NCBI GenBank assembly: GCA_017469925.1
Contig: JAFUFK010000013.1
Coordinates: 186,001 to 250,000, forward strand
Direction: 5' to 3'
DNA length: 64,000 nt
Source: Bacteroidaceae bacterium
Lineage (GTDB): Bacteria; Bacteroidota; Bacteroidia; Bacteroidales; Bacteroidaceae
Within the stretch, counting starts at the first letter, position 1. Every line of letters begins with the position of its first letter. Made by a program: the position numbers and the translations under genes. The notes beneath the pieces are model-generated. The model saw only the letters and a list, made by a program, of their open reading frames with translations, did no database searches and was not told the DNA's origin. Positions 26,433 to 33,893 of the stretch are shown piece after piece.

Positions 26433-27554
26433 ATGGGACTCATCGAATTCAGTAAACTGCCCGTCAACACCCTCGTAGGAGCCGACTGGCACACCTTTAA
26501 GGCCGTCACCGAAGGCCAGCACGTAGCCCGCGAAAAGCGCACCAAGTACTTCCTCACCAAGGCCATCTGCCGCCTGCTCAGCGTAGCCGTCCCCTTGCAG
26601 GAACGCCGCTATCGCAAACTCCTGGCCGACAAACCCCTCGACCACGACCCCGTCTTCATCCTCGGCCACTGGCGCTCCGGCACCACCTTCGTCCACAATA
26701 TCCTCGCCCAGGACCCCCGCTTCGGCTTCACCACCACCTACCAGACTGTCTTCCCCCACTACATGATGGCCATGCAAGGCCTCTTCAAGCCCGTCATGGG
26801 GTGGCTCATGCCCAGCCACCGGCCCACCGACAACATGGAACTCGCCCCCGACCTGCCACAGGAGGAGGAATTCGCCCTCCAGAACACCTGCCCCTCGTCG
26901 TACTACCTCTTCTGGTTCTATCCCGAGCGCATGCAGGAGTACTGCGACCGCTTCCTCACCATGCGCGACGCCACGCCCGAGGAAATCCAGGACTTCAAGG
27001 AGAAGTTCATGCGACTCGTCAAGATATCCATGTGGAACTCGCGCCGCGGAGTCAAGGACGCCCAATACCTATCGAAGAACCCACCCCATACTGGCAAGGT
27101 CAAGACCCTCGTCGAGATGTTCCCCAACGCCAAGTTCATCTACCTCATGCGCAACCCCTACACCGTCTTCGAGTCCAGCCGCTCCTTCTTCACCAACACC
27201 ATCGCCCCCCTCGAGCTCCACAGCATCCCCCTCGACCAGATGGAACAAAACATCCTGCGCAACTACCGCGAACTCTACCAAGCCTATCAGGAGCAGAAGC
27301 GCTACATCCCCGAAGGCAATCTCGTTGAGATACGCTTCGAGGACGTCGAGCGCGACGCCATGGCCCTGGCCGAGCGCCTCTACCGCGAACTCTCCCTCCC
27401 CGGATGGGAGGAGGCCCGGCCCCACATCCAGCGATACGTCGATGGCAAGCGCGGGTACAAGAAAAACCAGTACCAGTACGACCCCCGCACCGTCCAGCTC
27501 GTCAACGATGCCTGGGGCCCCATACTCGACGAGTGGGGCTACGAACGGCTCTGA
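26433..27554 (+). CDS. PAPS-dependent sulfotransferase
   Basis: 373 residues, no signal peptide, so cytoplasmic. The 5'-phosphosulfate loop is GHWRSGTT (78-85), and the 3'-phosphate site is seen in YLMRNPYTVFESSRSFF (about 235-251). KNPPHTGKV supplies a further conserved basic patch. This is the Sulfotransfer_3 type. In Bacteroides thetaiotaomicron a gene of this type beside cysC-cysD-cysN (BT_0416 region, from memory) sulfonates steroids including cholesterol and flat 3-hydroxy bile acids. The same gene order here suggests the same chemistry. Glycan or lipid acceptors cannot be excluded. Confidence 0.87.
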   Translation: MGLIEFSKLPVNTLVGADWHTFKAVTEGQHVAREKRTKYFLTKAICRLLSVAVPLQERRYRKLLADKPLDHDPVFILGHWRSGTTFVHNILAQDPRFGFTTTYQTVFPHYMMAMQGLFKPVMGWLMPSHRPTDNMELAPDLPQEEEFALQNTCPSSYYLFWFYPERMQEYCDRFLTMRDATPEEIQDFKEKFMRLVKISMWNSRRGVKDAQYLSKNPPHTGKVKTLVEMFPNAKFIYLMRNPYTVFESSRSFFTNTIAPLELHSIPLDQMEQNILRNYRELYQAYQEQKRYIPEGNLVEIRFEDVERDAMALAERLYRELSLPGWEEARPHIQRYVDGKRGYKKNQYQYDPRTVQLVNDAWGPILDEWGYERL

Positions 27555-27581
27555 CACACGCCCGACTCCCTCCCCCTTAAA

Positions 27582-27624
27582 AAGCCCTTCTCCCGTCCGA
27601 CGGGAGGAGGGCTTCTCTTTTTTT
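27582..27624 (+). terminator. Terminator after the sulfotransferase operon
   Basis: A 16-bp stem with one G-U pair (AAGCCCTTCTCCCGTC with GACGGGAGGAGGGCTT) is followed by a seven-base T-run. Confidence 0.92.
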
Positions 27625-27635
27625 AATCCCCTCGG

Positions 27636-27720
27636 TTGTGCCATTGATGGCACACGGCAGTGCCACCTATGACACACATTTGTGCCACCGATGGCACGGG
27701 GTTGTGCCACCAGTGGCACA
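27636..27720. repeat. Tandem 22-bp palindromic array C
   Basis: Four units start at 27636, 27658, 27680 and 27702, exactly 22 bp apart. Each is built on GTGCCA-N4-TGGCAC, for example TTGTGCCATTGATGGCACA and TTGTGCCACCAGTGGCACA. Unit 2 has a damaged right arm. The array lies just after the sulfotransferase terminator. Confidence 0.88.
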
Positions 27721-27774
27721 GTCGTTTTGTAGTATCTCTAACTATCGTGTTAGATACTTACACTTGAAAAAAGT

Positions 27775-27795
27775 GCAAGCGTTGCTTGCTTTTTT
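27775..27795 (+). terminator. Hairpin with T-run just before the small-RNA promoter
   Basis: GCAAGC-gtt-GCTTGC followed by TTTTTT. Its descending arm also contains the TTG used as -33 element of the next promoter, so the two signals are interleaved. Confidence 0.65.
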
Positions 27796-27816
27796 GCTCG
27801 CTTAATCGTATCTTTG
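27786..27816 (+). promoter_or_regulatory. Promoter of the structured RNA
   Basis: TTG (27786-27788), 20-base spacer, TATCTTTG (27809-27816). The transcript would start about 27822, directly at a perfect hairpin. Confidence 0.8.
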
Positions 27817-27820
27817 CAGC

Positions 27821-28045
27821 ATGAGACTTGTCTCATAGCATGGCAGCGGCCGTGCTCAACATACAGAAGAAGCGTCCGCTTTGATTCTTGTTACCTGAAA
27901 TATCGCCAATATTAAGTAACAACCAAGAGTAAAGCTCGGATGCTCACGCCGTAGGGCGTGGGCTTTTACTCGGATATGGTTGTAAGGTGTTTGGCGATGC
28001 CTCAGGTAACTTAGACGAAGTAAGAAGTCCACGTTTTCTTTTTGT
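27821..28045 (+). ncRNA. Structured small RNA, possibly 6S-like
   Basis: A 5' hairpin (ATGAGAC-tt-GTCTCAT, 27821-27836) is followed by a long interrupted helix. GTTACCTGA (27890-27898) pairs with TCAGGTAAC (28002-28010), ATCGCC (27902-27907) with GGCGAT (27993-27998), ACAACC (27919-27924) with GGTTGT (27978-27983), and GAGTAAAGC (27927-27935) with GCTTTTACTC (27962-27971). A CACGCC-N4-GGCGTG hairpin closes the tip. Nested pairings with internal bubbles argue for a real fold. A long helix with internal bulges and its own promoter fits a 6S RNA or the Bacteroidales-1 motif; that identity is a guess. A leader for the gene at 28079 is the alternative. The 3' end is set only by a T-rich stretch near 28034-28043. 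Confidence 0.62.
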
Positions 28046-28078
28046 GCCGTTATTAACTTCTAAACACATTATACGATT

Positions 28079-30025
28079 ATGAAAAGACTTTACACACTGT
28101 TGTTGATGCTGGCCATGATAGCAGTATTCGCACAAGCTCAGGGCAATCCCATCGAGGGCTACACTGAGCTGGACCGAAGCAAATGGGGCGACATCCTGGG
28201 CCGCTATCGTTACGAACTGACCTACGACAAGGAAGGGTGGCGCAAGACGGAATACGTCTATTACAGCGAGAAGGTGGACGGCAAGTGGGAGTTCAAGACC
28301 GAGGAACTCTTCGATATCGGCACCTATTCCTACGAATTTGACACGCAGGGGCGCGTGAAGGTGAAGGCCGTCACGTACGAGATGGACAACAAGCAGTCGT
28401 ACCGCATTATGGCCGACTATACGTCCACACCCGTGAAATACACGAAATATGCAAAAGACGGTGGTTCCTACGAGAAGAAGGCAGAGTGGACTTGCCACGA
28501 CAATGGGGCTGTGGCTGCATATACCGACAATGATGGTCGTACCGCTTATTACACTGAGTCTGGCGAATTCTTAGGCGATGCCCGTGAAGGTGGAAGTCTC
28601 TCTCGTACGGGTGTCCTGAACGACTCCACGATTACCTATGACGGCAGCACCGAACGCTACCGCTATGATGCCAAGACCGGGCGTCTGTTAGAGTATTCGA
28701 AGAAAGACTATGGTAACGAAAAGATGAGTTTATCTTTTGAATACGACAAGTTCGGGCGAATCTCGAAGTGGAAGGAGGCATATACGGACGGAATTGGCGA
28801 TGATTTTGAAAATATCGATGGTGAGGCGACTATTACCTACTTCAACGACGAGGTATATCCCATCGGCAACTCTTGGCGCGACGTGTTCTTTATGGAAGGC
28901 CCTATAGCAAAGGTTGTAGGGAAGAATAACGGGGAAGTCGTATATGAGATAACTTACAATCGCGATTCCCAAGGGATGCTAACTGGCGTCACAGAAAAGG
29001 ACTACTATGGTGAATACGAAAGTAATTATAAGGTGCAAAATGGCCACATTACAGAAAAAGAAATAACATGGAAGAATGGTCCGACAGACGTAGAGACCTA
29101 TACTTGGCAAGGGGAGAATGTAACGAAAGTAATCGGTCCTCCCCACGGCGACGTGCCCGACGTGCCCGACACCGAGAAATACATGGAAACCATAGAGTAC
29201 ACCCATGGCGACGGCACCTGCACGATGAAGATGCATGACACGTATGATGATGCTAACAATAGTTATTATGTCGTCAAGACTACAGAGAAAGACGGAAAAT
29301 ACAACGAGCAGGGAGAATCCTATTACAACGGAAAAAAGAACGGCAGCTACCAACTGATGCGCGACATACAGCGGGAAGACTTCTGTGTCACACGCCCCAA
29401 CATGGGCAAGGACTTGGATGGCTTCTGCCCGGAAGTGCCCGTACCCGTTTCGGTGAAAGACCGCGTGGCCGTGGTGGGCCAAAAAGATGGCATGGGTTAC
29501 GCCATGAAGCATGGGTTTGTAGAGAACACTCTTGACTATTTTGATGGGACTGTTTACATGTGGTATGTCAATATGGGCGAGGAGAACTATTATTCAGTAA
29601 AGCATGAGGGTAATCTCATCATGTGTTACGACAGCAAAGAACGTCCCGTGTTTGCCGTATTGAACGGAAAACTGATGAAGGAATACTGGTATGACGATAG
29701 AGAAACGGAATCCTTGGTTGAGATAGATACGAGCGCTCCAGCCCTTGCTCCGCGCAAGGCAGAAGCCGAGACGGCGATGAAGAATGTAACTGTTATCGAA
29801 TATCTGTATAACAATAAGGGGTGGTGCACGGGCCAGACCATAACCATCTATGATGAGAACGGAGGGGGTACGACGGATGAATACACTTACCAGTACGACA
29901 TGACTCCCGTCACTGGCATTCGCGCCGACGGGCAGGGCCGTAATTATAAGGTAGCTAAGGACGGGCACATCTACATCGTCCGCGATGGTCACTGGTACAC
30001 CACTACGGGCATACTGGTGCGATAA
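28079..30025 (+). CDS. Secreted repeat protein with YD-like beta units, unknown function
   Basis: 648 residues. A signal peptide (1-20, ending AQAQ) precedes many loosely repeated strands of the form YxYD-x-GR, such as YEFDTQGRVK, YRYDAKTGRLLEYS and FEYDKFGRISKW. These resemble YD/RHS-type beta repeats. The C-terminus (VTGIRADGQGRNYKVAKDG onward) looks like the tail found on exported Bacteroidales proteins. I do not recognise a catalytic motif. Codon use is more A+T-rich than in the sulfotransferase operon upstream. It stands alone, with a structured RNA before it and a strong terminator after it. Confidence 0.75.
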   Translation: MKRLYTLLLMLAMIAVFAQAQGNPIEGYTELDRSKWGDILGRYRYELTYDKEGWRKTEYVYYSEKVDGKWEFKTEELFDIGTYSYEFDTQGRVKVKAVTYEMDNKQSYRIMADYTSTPVKYTKYAKDGGSYEKKAEWTCHDNGAVAAYTDNDGRTAYYTESGEFLGDAREGGSLSRTGVLNDSTITYDGSTERYRYDAKTGRLLEYSKKDYGNEKMSLSFEYDKFGRISKWKEAYTDGIGDDFENIDGEATITYFNDEVYPIGNSWRDVFFMEGPIAKVVGKNNGEVVYEITYNRDSQGMLTGVTEKDYYGEYESNYKVQNGHITEKEITWKNGPTDVETYTWQGENVTKVIGPPHGDVPDVPDTEKYMETIEYTHGDGTCTMKMHDTYDDANNSYYVVKTTEKDGKYNEQGESYYNGKKNGSYQLMRDIQREDFCVTRPNMGKDLDGFCPEVPVPVSVKDRVAVVGQKDGMGYAMKHGFVENTLDYFDGTVYMWYVNMGEENYYSVKHEGNLIMCYDSKERPVFAVLNGKLMKEYWYDDRETESLVEIDTSAPALAPRKAEAETAMKNVTVIEYLYNNKGWCTGQTITIYDENGGGTTDEYTYQYDMTPVTGIRADGQGRNYKVAKDGHIYIVRDGHWYTTTGILVR

Positions 30026-30048
30026 GTAAGATCGTCCCTTTCATAATG

Positions 30049-30093
30049 ATGCTGCAACCACCCTCATGGTATCGTGGTTGCAGCATTCGTTTT
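30049..30093 (+). terminator. Terminator after the repeat protein
   Basis: ATGCTGCAACCAC (30049-30061) pairs perfectly with GTGGTTGCAGCAT (30074-30086), then TCGTTTTG. Confidence 0.85.
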
Positions 30094-30146
30094 GAGGTGG
30101 AGTTATACCAGCCCAGAGCTTTCACGCCTCGGCGGTAGGGGTGGAG

Positions 30147-30737
30147 TCAGTTGGCCGTGCCGCCCGTTTCGCCTTGCGGTTGGATGCTGAAGTGTTGGCC
30201 GGGGCGGATGGGGAGGAGGCGCACTTCGGCATTGTCCATCTTCTCGACGTCGTGGGTGGGGATGCCGTGATAGACGCCTTGGAGGATGCGAAGGAATAGT
30301 CCGTGGCTGATGGCGAGGACGCGAATGGGTGCTCGGGGGCCGGGAGCCGTGGCTTGCGAGGCCGGCAGGGTGGCTATCTGCTCGAGGAATTGCTGGGCGC
30401 GGAGGGCGACTTGCTCGACGGTCTCGGCCGAGGGGTCGAGGGCTCGGCTTATCTTGATGTACGGGCCGCCCGTGTGGATGCCGAAGTCGCGCTCGCGCAG
30501 CAGGGGTTCCTCCCGGAACTGGCCGCCATGGGGCTCGGCGACGATGCGGGCGGTGGCGGTGGCCCGGAGGAGGTCGCTCGAGAAGATGAGGTCGAAGTGG
30601 TGGTGGCGCAGGCGGTCGCGGAGTTCCTCGGCCTGGCGGATGCCTTCGGCGGTCAGGTGGCCGGGCATCTGGCCTTGAAGGATGCGGCGGACGTTTTCTT
30701 CGGTTTGCCCGTGGCGGGCGATGTAGAGTTCTATCAT
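30147..30737 (-). CDS. Histidine phosphatase family protein
   Basis: 196 residues. The catalytic RHG motif is ARHGQTEEN (His9), with a second catalytic His in AISHGLFLR and the family phrases LTAEGIRQA and IFSSDLLRATATA. Related enzymes include CobC-type alpha-ribazole phosphatase and phosphoglycerate mutase-like phosphatases; no cobamide genes are nearby, so specificity is open. The gene is convergent with the repeat-protein gene and stands alone on the minus strand. Confidence 0.88.
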   Translation of the reverse strand: MIELYIARHGQTEENVRRILQGQMPGHLTAEGIRQAEELRDRLRHHHFDLIFSSDLLRATATARIVAEPHGGQFREEPLLRERDFGIHTGGPYIKISRALDPSAETVEQVALRAQQFLEQIATLPASQATAPGPRAPIRVLAISHGLFLRILQGVYHGIPTHDVEKMDNAEVRLLPIRPGQHFSIQPQGETGGTAN

Positions 30738-30740
30738 GGG

Positions 30741-30940
30741 AGGGTAAAGTTTAACGGGTAAAGTTTAACGTTTAAGGTTTAAGGTTTATGGGAGAGGGCT
30801 GACAAAGTTAGAAAATAATTCGTAATTCATGGCTCGTAATCCGAATTTATTTCGTATTTTTGCCCAAACTAATGTTGTCGGACGATTAAATCTGTAAACT
30901 TTTAAACGAATAAACCTGTAAACTTTTAAACTTTTTATCC
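30741..30940. other. A+T-rich gap with short direct repeats and a -7 element
   Basis: GTAAAGTTTAACG occurs twice at about 30747-30772, and GTAAACTTTTAAAC twice at about 30894-30931. TATTTTTG at 30855-30862 is a plausible -7 element for the GH109 gene, leaving an untranslated leader of about 70 bases. Confidence 0.5.
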
Positions 30941-32509
30941 ATGAAACAGAAACTGAGACTTATCGTGGCTCTGATGGCTATCTGCCTGGCATCGAATGGC
31001 TTGATGGCACAGAGCTTGTCGCCCAGCACCAAGTGGCACTGGGAGGACGGGACTATCGTGGTTGATACGCCTGCACGCCCTGCCGGTCAGGAGAATGTGC
31101 TGGGGCTGGTGGCTCCGAAACTGGAGACGGTGCGTGTGGCCTTCGTGGGCCTGGGTATGCGCGGACCTGGTGCCGTGCAGCGTTTTACGTACATCCCTGG
31201 CGTCCAGATTGTGGCTCTTTGCGACTATGAGGAAGGGCGTGCCGAGGCTTGCCAGAAGTATCTGCGCCAGGCTGGTCTGCCCCCCGCAGCTATCTATAGC
31301 GGTGCGAAGGGTTACGAGGAGTTGTGCAAGCGCCCGGACATTGACCTGGTGTATGTGGCTACCGACTGGGACCACCACTTCCCCGTGGCCAAGTGTGCGC
31401 TGGAGAATGGTAAGCATACGGCCATAGAGGTGCCTTCGGCCATGAACCTGGAGCAGTGCTGGGAGCTCATCAACCTCTCGGAGAAGACGCGCAAGCACTG
31501 CATGATTCTGGAGAACTGCTGCTACGACTGGTTCGAGTTGCGTGCCCTGAACATGGCTCAGCATGGCGTATTCGGTGAGGTGTTGCGTGCACAGGGTGCC
31601 TACATCCACAATCTGGACGACTTCTGGGCTTACTATTGGGAGAACCCCGACGGCAACGACCTGCAGCACCTGCACTGGCGCATGAAGTATAATAAGGAGA
31701 ATCGTGGCGACGTGTATGCCACGCACGGACTGGGCCCCGTGGCTCAGGTGTTGGACATCCACCGCGGCGACCGCTTTACGACGCTTGTGGCTATGGATAC
31801 GAAGAGTGTCCATGGCAAGGAGTATGTGGAGAAGGTGACGCGCAAGGAGTGCCACGAGTTCCGCAACGGCGACCACACGACTACGCTCATGCGTACGCAT
31901 AATGGTAAGGTAGTGGAGATTCAGCATAACGTAATGAATCCCCAGCCCTACAACCGCCTGTATCAGCTGACGGGTACGAAGGGCTTTGCCAACAAGTATC
32001 CCGTATCGGGCTATGCACTGGACAAGGCTCAGCTTTCGGCCAGCGGCGTGGCTCCCAAGGTGGACAAACTGGATAGCCACGGCTTCCTGCCCGATGCCGA
32101 GCGCAAGGCTTTGGAGGAGAAGTACGAGCACCCCATCATCAAGAAGTACGGCAAACTGGCCGCCGAGGTGGGCGGACATGGTGGCATGGACTTCTTCATG
32201 GATGCTCGTCTGGTATATTGCCTGCAGAACGGACTGCCCCTTGACATGGATGTCTATGACCTGGCCGAGTGGTGCTGCCTGGCCGAGTTGGGTAGCCTGT
32301 CGATGGACCACAATTGTGCTGCCGTGGCCTTCCCCGACTTCACCCGTGGCTTCTGGGACGTAGCTCCTGGCTATCAGCACGCATACGCCGAGCCCGAGGC
32401 TGAAGCAGAGGCAGAGGCCAAGGCTAAGGCTTCGACCGCCCAGCAGAAGAAACTCTGTGCCGACAAGAAACTTTGGGAGAAGTACGACAAGGCTAAGGCT
32501 AAGAAGTGA
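30941..32509 (+). CDS. Secreted Gfo/Idh/MocA-type glycosidase, GH109 family
   Basis: 522 residues. A signal peptide (1-23, ending LMAQS) is followed by an NAD-binding Rossmann fold (VAFVGLGMRGPG) and an IDH/MocA C-terminal domain. HGGMDFFMDARL, YDLAEWCCLAELG and FPDFTRGFW are GH109 hallmarks. Known members are NAD-dependent retaining alpha-N-acetylgalactosaminidases acting on mucin-type or blood-group A glycans. The last 40 residues form an Ala/Glu/Lys-rich low-complexity tail. It is a single gene with its own promoter. Confidence 0.88.
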   Translation: MKQKLRLIVALMAICLASNGLMAQSLSPSTKWHWEDGTIVVDTPARPAGQENVLGLVAPKLETVRVAFVGLGMRGPGAVQRFTYIPGVQIVALCDYEEGRAEACQKYLRQAGLPPAAIYSGAKGYEELCKRPDIDLVYVATDWDHHFPVAKCALENGKHTAIEVPSAMNLEQCWELINLSEKTRKHCMILENCCYDWFELRALNMAQHGVFGEVLRAQGAYIHNLDDFWAYYWENPDGNDLQHLHWRMKYNKENRGDVYATHGLGPVAQVLDIHRGDRFTTLVAMDTKSVHGKEYVEKVTRKECHEFRNGDHTTTLMRTHNGKVVEIQHNVMNPQPYNRLYQLTGTKGFANKYPVSGYALDKAQLSASGVAPKVDKLDSHGFLPDAERKALEEKYEHPIIKKYGKLAAEVGGHGGMDFFMDARLVYCLQNGLPLDMDVYDLAEWCCLAELGSLSMDHNCAAVAFPDFTRGFWDVAPGYQHAYAEPEAEAEAEAKAKASTAQQKKLCADKKLWEKYDKAKAKK

Positions 32510-32562
32510 ATGACTAAAGGCTAAAGATTTGGGACCAAAAGTGGCCCAAAGCCATAAAAAAG

Positions 32563-32604
32563 TGCGGGATTGCTTGGCAGTCTCGCATTTTTTTCATATC
32601 TTTG
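32563..32604 (+). promoter_or_regulatory. Interleaved terminator and rplU promoter
   Basis: TGCGGGA (32563-32569) pairs with TCTCGCA (32581-32587, one G-U), then seven T: a terminator. TTG (32574-32576) in its loop, a 20-base spacer and TATCTTTG (32597-32604) make the promoter for rplU. The 32605-32693 leader is GC-rich; I see no named riboswitch in it. Confidence 0.75.
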
Positions 32605-32693
32605 CAGCCGATTTATACCGAAGGGGCTCGGATAAGTGGGCTACGAGTTGGCCTCGCCTCCCGGTGAAACCCGTTAAATAACAAACAAAACAA

Positions 32694-33011
32694 ATGTACG
32701 CAATCGTAGAGATTAACGGTCAACAGTTCCGTACGGAAGCCGGCAAGAAGCTGTTCGTTCACCACATCGTGGGCGCAGAGGCTGGCCAGACTGTTGAGTT
32801 TGAGAGAGTGTTGTTGGTAGACAACGACGGTGCCATCACCGTAGGTGCTCCCGAAATCGAGGGTGCCAAGGTGGTAGCTGAGGTAGTTACTCCCCTGGTA
32901 AAGGGCGACAAGGTGCTCGTCTTCCACAAGAAGCGCCGTAAGGGCTATCGCAAGCTGAATGGTCATCGCCAGCAGTTCACCGAGTTGACTATCAAGGAAG
33001 TCATTGCTTAA
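32694..33011 (+). CDS. rplU: 50S ribosomal protein L21
   Basis: 105 residues, standard length. [17 protein letters not shown] at the start and [16 protein letters not shown] near the end are diagnostic. It binds 23S rRNA in the large subunit. rpmA follows after 19 bases, the usual order. Confidence 0.98.
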   Translation: MYAIVEINGQQFRTEAGKKLFVHHIVGAEAGQTVEFERVLLVDNDGAITVGAPEIEGAKVVAEVVTPLVKGDKVLVFHKKRRKGYRKLNGHRQQFTELTIKEVIA

Positions 33012-33030
33012 CCATTAAATCGTAGAAATT

Positions 33031-33288
33031 ATGGCACATAAAAAAGGTGTTGGTAGTTCTAAGAACGGCCGCGAGAGTGCAGCCCAGAGATTAGGCGTTA
33101 AGATTTTTGGTGGTGAGAAGTGCATTGCCGGCAACATCATCGTTCGCCAGCGTGGTACCCGCCACAACCCCGGTCAGAACGTGGCTATGGGTAAGGACAA
33201 TACCCTGTATGCCCTGACCGATGGTATCGTGAACTTCAAGAAGGGCCGTCGCGACCGCTCGACCGTGAGCGTGTTGCCCGAGGCCTAA
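33031..33288 (+). CDS. rpmA: 50S ribosomal protein L27
   Basis: 85 residues. It starts [16 protein letters not shown], with the typical [17 protein letters not shown]. There is no N-terminal cleavable extension of the kind seen in Firmicutes. It is a large-subunit protein near the peptidyl-transferase centre. It is followed by a strong terminator. Confidence 0.98.
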   Translation: MAHKKGVGSSKNGRESAAQRLGVKIFGGEKCIAGNIIVRQRGTRHNPGQNVAMGKDNTLYALTDGIVNFKKGRRDRSTVSVLPEA

Positions 33289-33305
33289 AACACACATCCG
33301 AACGA

Positions 33306-33344
33306 AAAAAACCGCATAATCCTTCGTGGGTATGCGGTTTTTTT
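33306..33344 (+). terminator. Terminator after rpmA
   Basis: AAACCGCATA and TATGCGGTTT form a perfect stem with a 13-base loop and a long T-run. TATCTTTG at 33346-33353, the -7 element of the next gene, starts two bases later. Confidence 0.92.
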
Positions 33345-33397
33345 GTATCTTTGCCCGTGTAGAAACCTATTGTTTAACCATTTAATACCGCGAAACT

Positions 33398-33805
33398 ATG
33401 AATTACAAGATTGTAGAAGTGGAAGGAATCGGCGAAGTTTATGCCGAGAAGTTGATTGCCGCCGGCATCGCCGACATCGAGGCTCTGCTCGCAAAGTGCG
33501 CTAAGCCCGCTGGCCGTAAGGAACTGGCCGAGGCTACCGGTATCTCGCCCAAACTCATCCTGACCTGGACCAACCATGCCGACCTGATGCGCATCAATGG
33601 CGTTGGTCCTCAGTTCAGCGAACTGCTGGAGGCTGCCGGAGTTGACACCGTGAAGGAACTGAAGCATCGTGTAGCAGAGAACTTGCAGGCTAAGCTCGAG
33701 GAAATCAATGCCGAGAAGCACCTGGTTCGTCGTGTTCCCGCCGTTACCGAGGTGGAGAAGATGATTGAGCAGGCTAAGGAACTGCCCGCCGTAATGGAGT
33801 ACTAA
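33398..33805 (+). CDS. DUF4332 helix-hairpin-helix protein
   Basis: 135 residues with two helix-hairpin-helix units: VEGIGEVYAEKLIAAGI near the start and INGVGPQFSELLEAAGV near residue 65. This is the DUF4332 arrangement, and it suggests DNA binding. There is no signal peptide and no enzyme motif. It has its own promoter just after the rpmA terminator and stands alone. Function unknown. Confidence 0.85.
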   Translation: MNYKIVEVEGIGEVYAEKLIAAGIADIEALLAKCAKPAGRKELAEATGISPKLILTWTNHADLMRINGVGPQFSELLEAAGVDTVKELKHRVAENLQAKLEEINAEKHLVRRVPAVTEVEKMIEQAKELPAVMEY

Positions 33806-33831
33806 ACCTTCGGACGAACACAACAACTTTA

Positions 33832-33870
33832 CAGCCCTGCCGGGAGGAACTTCCTTCTTAGGCAGGGCTG
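33832..33870. terminator. Hairpin between convergent DUF4332 and dnaX genes
   Basis: CAGCCCTGCC (33832-33841) and GGCAGGGCTG (33861-33870) form a perfect 10-bp stem. No clear T-run lies on either side, so termination is likely but not certain. Confidence 0.5.
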
Positions 33871-33893
33871 CTTGTATGCGGCCGAGGAGGATG

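Noticed and set aside
32605-32693. Ribosomal protein L21 leader or riboswitch
   Set aside because: The leader is GC-rich and could fold, but I found no convincing long stem or known motif, so it is only noted.
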